A stretch of 64,000 bases of DNA. Origin: Distichodus sexfasciatus (Eukaryota > Chordata > Actinopteri > Characiformes > Distichodontidae). The number at the start of each line of letters is the position of its first letter. Within the stretch, counting starts at the first letter, position 1. The notes under the pieces were generated by a model that saw only the letters and a list, made by a program, of their open reading frames with translations, was not told the DNA's origin and did not search any database. Shown here in pieces: positions 10,611 through 22,600 of the stretch. A program made the translations under genes and the position numbers. The DNA lies in contig JAVGVS010000109.1 of assembly GCA_032718565.1 (NCBI GenBank), positions 674,501 to 738,500 of the forward strand, written 5' to 3'.

Positions 10611-13600
10611 ATGCCATCCAGCGCCCACGGTGTACAGCAAGTCAGGCAGCGGCGGTCAGGCGGAAACCGCGCCAGGCGAAGCAGGGGAAGAGCCTCTGGC
10701 TACGGCAGAGTGTCTGCAGGAAGAAGCTGTTCGAGGATCCTGATTTCGACGTGGACTCTCGCTCTTCTTCAGCCAGAGCGTGCCACTCAACTTCGAGTGG
10801 AAGAGGCCTGGGGTAGGTACCAAAAGAGCACATGGAAAAGATTGACTGTTTACGAGTTGGTTTAAATTTTCAGCATTTAACGCATCATCTAGAATGTCAG
10901 ATTTCATGTAGAATGTAAAAAGTTCAAACACCAATATATCTTGCGAGTGAGCAAATGTAGACTAAAAGCTACATTAAAACTAAATATAACAAGTTGAAAT
11001 GATTAGTGTACGCCGACAAATTTTACCTGAAACTTTAAGACAACAATTAAACCATTTGGGCGCTTCCTTCTCTTGGATTAATGTAAGTCTTGGACCACAT
11101 TGTAGCACTAATGGGTCAATTTCTCAGTCGAGGATTAAGCCTAGGCCTAGACTAGCTTTGAGTTTGAATGGTAAATCTCCACAGGTGCTACAACTTAGTC
11201 CGAGACTAAACTAATCCGCCAGGCGAGAAACCAGCCGTGAGTTGCAAAACTCAGATTCAAAAGCAAACTCAAGTGAACTAATCTCGACTGAAAATGACCT
11301 TATATGAATCAGCTGGACATTTTTATAGTGCATGACATGTTAACACATAAATTATTGTTTTTAAGTGGAATTATTGACCTAATCTTTCATTTAGGCGTAG
11401 ACTAGCAGGTGTCCACACGAGCGAGTAGATTTAAGATCTTGTTAAATATACTTGATGGTCATCTAACATGTTCAGTCAATGCTGCTGATCATCTTTGCAT
11501 GTAATTTGGAGTAAAACAGACAGACATATTTTCCATTCATTAGTATCCAAAGTTTAACCAGTTTGGTCTGAACAGGTTGATCTTGCAAAATGTTTAGAAT
11601 CCTGATCCTGTTCAGTAATTAGTCACTGGTCTTGGATTCATTTGGGTTAATAACAAAAGTATCCAAACTTTGGAACTTTTGAAAATAAAAACCAGGCGGC
11701 AGTTGCTAGTACCAACAGTTAGGAATCTGAATGTTGCCAGTTCAAGTCCCGGACCAGTAAAGGTACCACTGAGGTACTCATGAGCAAGGTAGCGTCCTCA
11801 AGCACTGCACTGGATAATGGATGAGTCAGATGTAGAGATCACCTGTGGTTGTGAATTTTTGTGTGCTGTGGTGTATTCACAATGACAAATAATTACTCAC
11901 TTAAATTCATTTACCACCTTTGGGTCCCTTTTGCTCACGACCTGTAACCCCAAAAGATGCTCAGAGAGGTGTCCAAGTAGTTGCTGGGGGTGAGAATCGA
12001 AAAGCGGTTCCGACTGATCAATTCCATCGAACTTATCACCACCAACGTTATCGATGCAATTGGTCAGTTGGAACCGACCTCAATCGAACCGTTTTTGATT
12101 CTCACCCTAATTCTTCTTCTTGGACAATCTCCTGGAGCATCTTTGGAGTTACAGGTCATGAGCAAAAGGACCCAAAATTGGTAATGAATTTAGTAGGCCG
12201 TGGTGGCCATTGTGAACCTTCAGTCAATTCCATCGAACTTATACACCACCAACGTTATCGATTCTTCTTCCCAGCACCACCTTTTCCGGTTTTCTCTAAG
12301 TTTTGCGTCGCGTTTCATTACGTCACTCTCCTGCGACTTGACCTTAGCCACGAGGAATCATGATGGTAAGAATGCTGTTTCTGATAAACTTCCTTGCCTT
12401 TCGTTTGTTAGCGCCACGACTCTCTGGGGAAGTCCAACATTCACTAAAACGTTGCAGTTCAGTTAAATCTTCCCATTTATTACAGACAAAACTTATATTT
12501 TAGCTGATAAATAACAAAACAACCAGCGTTCTACTCACAGTACAGACGTTTACTTGATATTTATTCATTCAGGCACCGTCCTGGCTAGCTATTGTGTCAT
12601 GGCTCTCATATCTAGAGCATACCTCAAGACAAAATAACTTCTCTCCCAGAAATGAGTCAAAAAAAATGAGTTATATAGGCCCAAAAGGCCAGTCCAAATC
12701 GCTCAAAAAAATTGCCAAAGCGTCAGTATTTCTTCATTTTCCATTAATCAGAAAATATTTTGCCATCCTATAATGTTAAATATAGAGAAATGCGTCATTT
12801 GTTATCAAATAATTTTATTCTCTATCCAGATGAACTCCAAATGGATAAAGAAGTCTTTGCATAAACTTATTTTTCTTCATAATACTAAGCCATAGAATGT
12901 CTCTACATAATAAAATCTCTCACAAAGATATGGATATTGTTCTGTTCACAGTCTTATGCAGACATCATTTAGAGACATAAGCCAGGTTGAAGACTGTGTA
13001 GAACAACTTTTTACTACTCAAACTAAATTCGATGAGAATTGATGAAGTGGATTGATAGGCAAGAAGACAACAATGTAGTTGATATTGATCCAAATCTTAT
13101 CAACTCCCACCTAGTTAGGACTAAAGGATGAACCCAGGATAGGGCTTCTGAGTTAGCATGTTGAATAGACACTGAATAGAACGCCAGAGGAAGGCCAAAC
13201 CACTTGACAGAGTCCAGGTTTGACAAATGGGTCTGGCAGGCCTAAAAGAAAGCGTCTTCTTCTGTGATCTGCTAATGCACCTGCTTTAACTAATTAAAAT
13301 AAAGATTAACCAGTACCAAGGTTGCTCGTGATCCCTGGATTTGACTCCAGAAGCTGCTTTATGTATGTAATTGTGAATTTTTCTTGAAGACAGCACTAAC
13401 CTGAACCTGACCTGGCATTAGTACGGACTCGATAAGTGGGCCTAATCTATACAAAAAATTTAAATGTGTTAAAGGATGCTAGATTACTGCTGAGATCATG
13501 AGCATGAAACGAAGATACTATATGATTGTCCTATTTAATAATGGTAAGTAAGGTTTGTCATCTCTGCTTATGCCGCAAGGCCCACACCAGATTTCTACGG

Positions 13601-16600
13601 ACGCCTGAACCAGGCGTACCAGCGTTCGTAGGCGCCAGGTAGGCGCCCGACTGAAACGCCAGCGTTTTTCTGCTCATTGAAACCGTCCAAGCGTCCGCAG
13701 GCGTTCCGCTTTTTGGCCGTTAGGGTGGCGTCAAATAAGCGCTGCATACCGCGGTTTCTTGGCGTCAAAATCCCGGCGAATCGAGAAGAGACGCTATTGC
13801 GAACGCCAGTGAAACGCCAATCGAACGCAGCTACAAAACGCAGCTACAAAACGCAGCAAAAACGCGTATGGCGCTCAGAGGGCATTCGTTTCGAACGTCC
13901 GTGTGGACGAGGCCTAACTATAAGACTTTCTTAAATACTACAATACTGTAAGCAGAGGCCAAATCCAGCGCCACAGTTCATTACAACCACAATATTTTTT
14001 ACCATTACACATATCAGGGAGTCCCATTGCTTTTATGCATCATCTCCTCTGGATGACAAAAAACAAAGCATGTATGTGCAACATTACAGTCGAGTGTGAC
14101 GGGACCCCATCAAATCTATGAACAATAATAATAATAATAATAATATATGAATGCATCGCCTCCTACTCTCACCAAAACTGGAGACTCATAAAAGTTTGTT
14201 TGCTGTGAAACAAGTTACTCTGGTTGAATGAGTCAGTTCAAAGTATGCTTAAGTAAAACCCAGCCGGCGTAAAAATGTCTGTACCTGGTTTGGTTTCTCG
14301 GCCCACACAGCCGTCGCCATATATCGAGGAATGCACACAATGGGAAGTTTAAAGGATGAAGATACAATTTACAGGGAATGAATGACATTTTAAGTTTATA
14401 TTTAAGTGCATATGATTTGTTCTATGATATTGAGTTGGCATGGGCAAGTCTGTGATCAAAAGGCAGCAATATGACTGGAATGAGGATCCTTTCCTGTTTA
14501 TTTAACTAGACAGTTACTGCAATTGAATAAAGTTTGGTACTTAAATTACGTTTGTGCATATTGCTCACTTCTTCATGATTATTTTAGGTAAACGTGGTCA
14601 TTTAAAATCTACTGAAAATGATGCAGGTAGTGCAAAATATGAGTGTAAAATGTTAAAGGCAAGAGTGTAAAGAAAAGTGAGTTTTAAAAATGCAAAATAT
14701 TTTGACAGTTCAATTCTGGAAGTAATTTTCAGGTGCGAGAAACGATTTTTGGGGGGTGTGGGGGTGGAGATTAGCTAAGTTGGGGTTGGCACCACACCCA
14801 AACACTTCTACACATCTCGCTCTTTATCTCTCTCTCTCTCTCTCTGGCTTGTGATCAGACAACTTTGGAAGCTAATGATCGTTGAACCGCATTTCTTACT
14901 CGGGCGTCTCCCCGATGTTGTGTGTGTGTGAGTGTGTGTGTGTGTGTTTGTGAAAGTCAGTCAGTCAGTCAGTCACCAACATTCTTCTCAGAGGGTCAAA
15001 GCTTGATCTACACTATAAAAATGTGACCGCACCCTGCAGAAGCGGCAGCAGCAGCAGCACTCCCTCCTCTCCGCCCTCACCCTTCAGACTGCTTAGTAAT
15101 GCTCATTAGCTGGCCTTTCCAGTGTGACAACCCCAAATAGCTCTTGTTTTGCGTCTTATTTCCTCACTCTTATTTCCTTATTTTTGTCTACCATAGGAAA
15201 TTTGCAAAGACCCAAAGTTCATTGTTGGAGGAGCTGACAGAACAGACATATGCCAAGGACAGCTGGGTAAGAAATATAAAGAATATGCGGCCTGAACTTG
15301 ATTCATTGATTCGTTCATTCATTCACATACAGTATGCACTGATACATTTAGGGATGAGAATTGAAACGATTTGATCAATATCAATGACATTGTCGATTCT
15401 GCCTATCAATCCAACTCCTTATCGATTCCTGAGTACGCAGTCTTCCACACCAAAAGCATCCATTTTATTAGTCCAAAAATGATGTCTGCACAAGACTGTG
15501 AACATGAACACATTCATATTCATATTTTATTGGAATCGTGCTGATTTTTTTTTTATTCTCTGCACTAAAACGCATTGTGGAGAAAAAACTGTAAGACCTA
15601 CAGCCTTGAAATTTGGCAGGTAGGTCCGGTACCCCACCCACTACTCAGGCACAAAAAATCTGCATTTTTTCAAATAATTTTTGAACCCCATTTCCAATTC
15701 TCAAAAATCGTATACCATCTTACTCCTTGGGTCAAGACGAATCTTTATCGACCCTCGGCTCTATTTCTGCCATATTGGATTTCTCACTAATTTGCATAAT
15801 ATGCAAAACCATCTCTTGCGAACTAGACACTGGATTTTTATCCAATCTGCATGCAACTGGTATCATTTGAATCCCAATACACTCTTCTTTAATTATTATC
15901 GAGCACATTTTTAATTTAGGTCTTCATTTGGCTGTAATATGCAAATAAATGTGGTGGGCTTGGCATAGGACTGCAATGCCACACGCTGAGTGTCATAGAA
16001 ATCCGGCTCTGGGTGGGCTACAGCTTTGAAATTTGGCAGGTAGGTCTGGTACCCCTCCCACTACTCAGGCACAAAAGAATTGCACCACTCTGCCAGTTGG
16101 TGGTGCTATAATAAGCTATTTTGCATTTTGCCTAATAGGTTTTGAACCGTAGCACCCTAGATAAAAGGATGAAACGTGTCATATTTCAACGTCTGTCCAC
16201 TTCGATTCATCAAAAACTGATAAAGCTGCAAACTGCATGGCCCCCGTAATCACTGCTTGCAGTTATATTCAGAGTTTTTATTATGCAGAGACATTCTATG
16301 GCTCAGTACTATGAAGAACAATAAGATGAGTGCAGGTGGAAACACTTCTTTATGTATTTGGAAACCATCTGGATATAGAATAAAATTAGTTGATAACAAA
16401 TATAGAATGGAAAACAAAATTCAGATTAATGGAAAATGAAGAAATACTAATGTTCTGACAAATTTGAAGCATTTGGACTGATTTTGGCCTATAACTCAGG
16501 TAAAATGTTCAATTAATCGTAATATTGATTTGAGGTGATATCGTTCCAGCCCTACTTAAAGATCTCCTCAATTTGAAGGTGGTGCTATCCAATGAAGCTA

Positions 16601-19600
16601 GCTAGAAGGCAATTTGCTTGCTCAACTGATGGTATCTGTGTGTGCAGGAGATTGCTGGTTGTTGGCCGCCATCGCCTCCTTAACGCTGCACAAGGAAACG
16701 CTCGCCAAGGTCATTTCACCAGAGCAGAACTTTGATCGTGGCTATGCCGGAATCTTCCACTTCCAGGTACTCGACTTTCTCATTCCCTGTCTGTCTTTAA
16801 ATTGAGTCTTTTATTGTCGACCTGATTGACTGATTTGTCTCCAGAATCGTAGTTTCACATTTCTCAGCTTATTACTCAGACCCTCCAGGATTGCGTGATG
16901 TTGCGATCGCAACTATTAATGCTAATTCAGCCAGTCCCCCGCAAATTCATGACTACCATGCAATTTTGACCAATTACAGCAACTTTTTCCCGCAATTTTT
17001 GGCCAATCACTTTCGTTTCCTGCAAAACGTTGAGCCGTACGTCAGCGAACCCACTTCCTTGACGGAAACATGTGATAAAACAAACGCCTCATAATTACCT
17101 TCAAAAATAACTAAATGATTAATGGTTAATACAAAAATAGTGGTTTTGTTCCCTTCATTTTAGTTAATTGTTAAAAAATCATTATAAAGAGGGATAAATG
17201 ACAAATTATTTCCGCAACTTTGACTTGCTTCCGCAACTTTATTGCAGCAAGATGCCTAAAAACACAGCAAACTTTCATCACAATTTTTTTAAAAGAAAAG
17301 CTGCCGCAAAATCAGGCATTTTAGGCCGCAACAATCTCAAAAAAGGCTCACGAAATCCTGGAGGGACTGATTACTAAACTGCATTTATAAAAGCACTGCT
17401 GCCCTTTTGGTTACATGAAATTAATGATTAAACTAAGAACACGGAAACCTTTATTGTCATTACACTGAAATGGCACTTGGTAGCGTAACGGTTATAGCAT
17501 TCGTCCCGTGATCGGTAAATGTACCACTGAGGTACTCATCAGCAGGGTACCGTTTCCAAGCACTGCTCACCGAGCGCTGCCAACAAAAACAGCTGCCCAC
17601 TGCTCCTTCACGAATGGGTCAAACGCAGAGGTCACATTTCATTGTGCTGTGTTCAACACGTGACTAATGACTAGTGCAATTACCAAATGGAAGAATCAAT
17701 TAGGCTGCTGATGATTATTTGTCATTGTGAACACACCACAGCCAGTGGTGGAATGTAACAAAGTATTTGTACTTCGTTACAGTACTTAAGTAAATTTTTA
17801 CGTATCTGTACTTTACTTAAGTAAAAATAATAATGCATACTTTTTATTTTACTCCATTACATTTTGCAGCAATTATCTGTACTTTCTACTCCACTACATT
17901 TCTACAATTTATGCTGTTAATCATTACACTTTATGAACACAATTTCCTCTAAATCTTGCATGAAAAAATAGTTAGCGTACTGATTACGTTCTGGCGTTGT
18001 TTGCCGTTGCCAACCAATCTGGTGGCTTTATTAGCTCCAATGAGTACCTCAGTGGTAACTTTTACGGCCCTGGATTCGAACCTGCGACCTTCTGATCACG
18101 GGGCGAACACCCTACCGTTACGCACCAAATAGCGATATAAGTAATTAACCGAAGCATTTCCACTACAGCCTCAATGAATTAATAATATGACATTTCTGTT
18201 GTTCCGTGTGTGTGTGTGTGTGTGTGTTAGTTCTGGCAGCATAATCGCTGGCTGGATGTGGTTGTGGATGACAGGTTGCCGTGCGTGAGGAATCAGCTGG
18301 TCTTCCTGCACTCTGCAGACAACAATGAATTCTGGAGTGCTCTGCTGGAAAAGGCTTATGCCAAGTACGGACACATAAAATTAGTTCATTTTTATGAAAC
18401 CTTTCCACAAAAATGACTGGTTTAATATATCGTGTTTTATTTGCGCAGACTGAATGGCAGCTACGAGTCGCTGAAGGGAGGCAGCACTCTGGAGGCCATG
18501 GAGGACTTCACCGGGGGTGTGGGCGAGACGTACGAGACCAAGAAAGCCCCCTCAGACCTCTACACCATCCTGAAGAAGGCGCTGGACCGAGGCTCCATGA
18601 TGGGATGCTCTATAGACGTAAGACCAGCAACCGTTTTGTGAGCAAAATATTAAGAAATGAGGGAACTTGTGCCCAGTACTGTATATGTTCTATAGGATCT
18701 TGAGTCAAAAACAGTAGCTGCGGTTGGGCTTAACTTTAGTTTGACTAACAAAGGTCAAACAGAGGCATTGCAATAATTATAATATACAGTATTGTGATTG
18801 CTGGGCAACACCAATCATCTAGTTGAAAACCCCTGGATTACATCTTGAGGATTTTCTGACTGCAGCATAAAAATTCAAGTTAAAAAGAATATCCCGGTAG
18901 TAACCTTTGGCTACCCGATCTGCGTGCAGTGTGAAGTAATGTAGAAATATTGATGGGATGCATCGTGATGCATGGAGATATCGTAATGTAATCGAATCGA
19001 ATTGTGAGACCAGTGAAGGTTCACACCTGTATCTGTTTGAGCTCATGATAGGAACGGAAGAAATCGCGCAAAATCAGCTGATATTGTCTTATATCGAGCG
19101 CTGGTCCCTGAATCAAAAACGGTCAAAATCGTATCGTAGCAGACGTTGCGATACCGGCATCGATGTAATATTGTATCATGATGACACTTGTGATTTACAC
19201 CCCTATTAACAGCTAGAACAACTGTAATCAACAGATTAATCGTCCTTCTTAACTTCTTTAACCCTTGTGTCCTTTTCGATGTTTGGTAGCACACAGCAAT
19301 CACAACTGCGTAATGATTCGCGCGTCTAGTTTGTAACCTGCTCTCTTTTTCTCTCTCTCTCTCTCTCCTCCTAGATCACCAGCTCTGCTGAATCTGAGGC
19401 TCAGACTGTGACAGGCCTGGTCAAGGGTCATGCCTACAGCATCACCGGCCTTGCAGAGGTAACTATTAGTATATATGAAGTAGTATTACATTTTACCGAC
19501 TCGGGACTTCTGTATATTTTATTTATATATTTGTTTCCTTAACTACAGGTCAATTACAGAGGGGGGAAGGTCCGGTTGATCCGTGTCAGAAATCCTTGGG

Positions 19601-22600
19601 GCCAGGTGGAATGGAATGGCCCCTGGAGTGACAAGTGTGTATAACCTAATAAACGTAATATAATGACCTTCCGTCATAGTTCACGGACAAGGTTTGTACT
19701 AAAGATGGCACCGATCCGATACATGGATAGGATATCAGTCCGATAACGACTTAAACTGCTGGATCGAGTGTCGCCGGCATTGGAGCCCATCTGTAAACGC
19801 TTGCACACGCAATTGATTATGCACGGGAAGTGTCACTGTTTTCTGTTTAAGAAAGAGTACGAGATTCATAATCAAAATAACCGTATACGGCAAAGTCAGG
19901 TCAACTGGAGGTTCTGAATGTCGTTTCCGATTAATTTTCGATTAACTGCCCAGCCCTAGTTCAGAGTATTTAAATACTTTGTTCCTTGCAGTTCCCGAGA
20001 ATGGAGCATCGTGGATAAAGCAGACAAGGTCAGACTGCTTGAGAACGCAACGGACGACGGCGAGTTTTGGTAAGAGACTGCTCGTGTCATCTCATCGACG
20101 TTCATGACGTGTTCTTAAACTACACTTCCAGTGCATTGAAAATGCTTCTGTGTGCTAGGATGGAGTTCGAGGACTTCAAGATGAACTATGACAGGGTGGA
20201 GATCTGCAACCTGACCCCCGACTCCCTGACCGATGACACCAAGAAGAAATGGGACGTCAACATGTTGGAAGGCAGCTGGATCCGGGGCTCCACCGCTGGA
20301 GGCTGCAGGAACTACATTGGTAAGAAACTGGATCGAAGCCAGGGCCTTAACTCTGTGAGGCGGAAGCGCTGACCCCTGCGCCGCCGTGCCGTCTCCATTA
20401 ATAATCAAGAGTACTGAAATGAACGACTGTGTATTCTTCCTCTGCAGATACCTTCTGGACCAATCCTCAGTTCAAGCTGAATTTGCAGGACGTGGATGGC
20501 GATAACCAGAGCAGCGTGATTGTGGCTCTCATGCAGAAGAACCGACGTAAACTCCGTAAAGAGGGACTCGACCTGGAGACCATCGGCTTTGCCATTTATC
20601 AGGTCAGACAGCTGCTTTGCCACTTGCGCTTTTCCTAAACGGCGCAGAAGATGAAGCACCCTTTGATTTCCCATTCTGTAAAGTTTAGTTTGGTTACATG
20701 CGGTGGTAAAATGGACTAAATAACTAAAACACTGTGCTGGTGGTCATAAGACGGGGGGTTCGAATCCCAAGAACCGTTGTTGGGCCCCAGAACAAGTTCC
20801 TTAAGTGCTGTAAGTGTACCAGTGATGTGATATTGGAATTCTCTTTATTTTTCTCTATCATTTCAGGCTCCTAATGACGAGGACCACCTGGACAAAGATT
20901 TCTTCCGCTTCAACGGCTCCAAAGCGCGCAGTCGCACCTACATCAACGTGCGTGAGGTTTCGGAGCGCTTTGCCCTGCCGCCCGGTAACTACCTGCTGGT
21001 GCCCACCACCTTCCAGCCGCACAAAGAGGCAGACTTCGTCATCCGGGTGTTTTCTGAGAGCAAAGTCGGGGCAGTGTATGTACCTCCAACATGATCCTTG
21101 TCCTCCTCTACCTCTCCATCCTACTCCTTTATAACAGCACAAATAGAAATATAGCCACAAGTGACAACAAGTGGGGTCCAAGCAAACGGTCTCAAAATTG
21201 TTGGTCAATTAGATAGAATTCAAAATTAGCCAACAATATGTACATATACTTGCATTTTTAGTTCAAATAGTCCCCTGTTGTTCAAATAGCAGCATCGTAT
21301 AATTAGCGCCTCGGTGAATCAGACTGGATACATTTATGCAGCGTTTTTAGCGCCCCTAGAGGTCAAAACACATTCACTGCGCTTTTACCAACTACTCTGA
21401 CTGTGTCTTACGGTTCAAATTGAACAATCCATTTTGTAGAAGAAAAAAAAGAAAAAGAAAAAATGGAACAATTACAAGAGGGTTCCGTAGCACTTCGTGT
21501 TTGGAGTAAATATGTCCACGTACTAGACTAGGCTTAATGAAACATTGTTCTTGCTGTGTGTGTGTGTGTCTGTGTTTTGTGCAGAGAGATGGGCAGTAAC
21601 ATTGAAGCAGACCTGCCTGATGTGAGTAAACTTGTAATTTTTTACATGATCTTGTTGCACTTTATGCTGGTTTGTCTCATTGAAATGATATAAGTTACAT
21701 ATTAACTTTCACCTTGACCGTCACAGCCCCCAAATCCTACTCCACCTGAAGAGGAGACATCTGAGGAGAAAGGCCTGAGGAAGCTGTTTGAACAAATTGC
21801 GGGCTCGGTAAGACACTGCTGCCATAACGAGGACAGCAACGTGGATTTGCTGATGTTCTTACAGATTTCATGACAATATTAACCACATAAACATATATGT
21901 ATCCGGTACAAATTTTCATGATATTATTTATCAAATAGAACTAAGACAACATTCATTCTGAATAATAAGTAGGACAGTTGTACTGCTAATTTAGGTATCA
22001 ATCTATTGCCAGTAGCTGATTTAAGACACCAGAGGATGTTCTCATTGTTAATATAATTTTGGGATTAATAATTTGTTGAAAAACCAGTACAGTGATTTTG
22101 TTTCAAGTAATATTAGATTGTACGTATTACTGCGGTAAATATATAGTGTTTGTTACCAAAGCAACCTGTTACCTGTAACTGTAAAGCAACATTCTCAGTA
22201 TAATACACAACCAAAAGTGTAGCTTCCGACTGGGTAATTTTAGCTTTAGTGGCTTAAATTATTGCTTCATTTGAAAGTAATGTTAAAAGTGTAATTATAA
22301 AGTAATATACTGTGACCTACTGTAGCTGTCACATACCGTAGTCTGACTGAAGTTTTTGTTGTTTTGTGTGTTTGGTTGCAGGATGCAGCCATCAGCGCCC
22401 GGGAGCTGCAGGATGTTCTTAACGGAGTCCTGAGCCGAAGTGAGTTAACTAACTGTCTTCCTAAAGGATCGCTCACTTTATTGCTAAGTAAATATTTTGA
22501 CATATTTTTCTGTGTTTGTCAGGGAAAGAGATTAAGTTTGATGGAGTGAGTCTCAACACCTGCCACAGCATCATCAACCTCATGGATGTATCCTTTCATT

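Noticed and set aside
10345..10743. 132-codon ORF upstream of and overlapping capn9 exon 1 (begins QLCLDEEGVVTFGRD)
   Set aside because: It follows a good acceptor-like CAG, but I do not recognise it and its 3' part overlaps capn9 exon 1 in another frame. Could be 5' UTR or a lost exon; too weak to list as a gene.
13677..13934. 85-codon basic ORF (KRPQAFRFLAVRVASNK)
   Set aside because: Lies wholly inside a GC-rich MITE whose AACGC repeats produce the Arg/Lys-rich translation.
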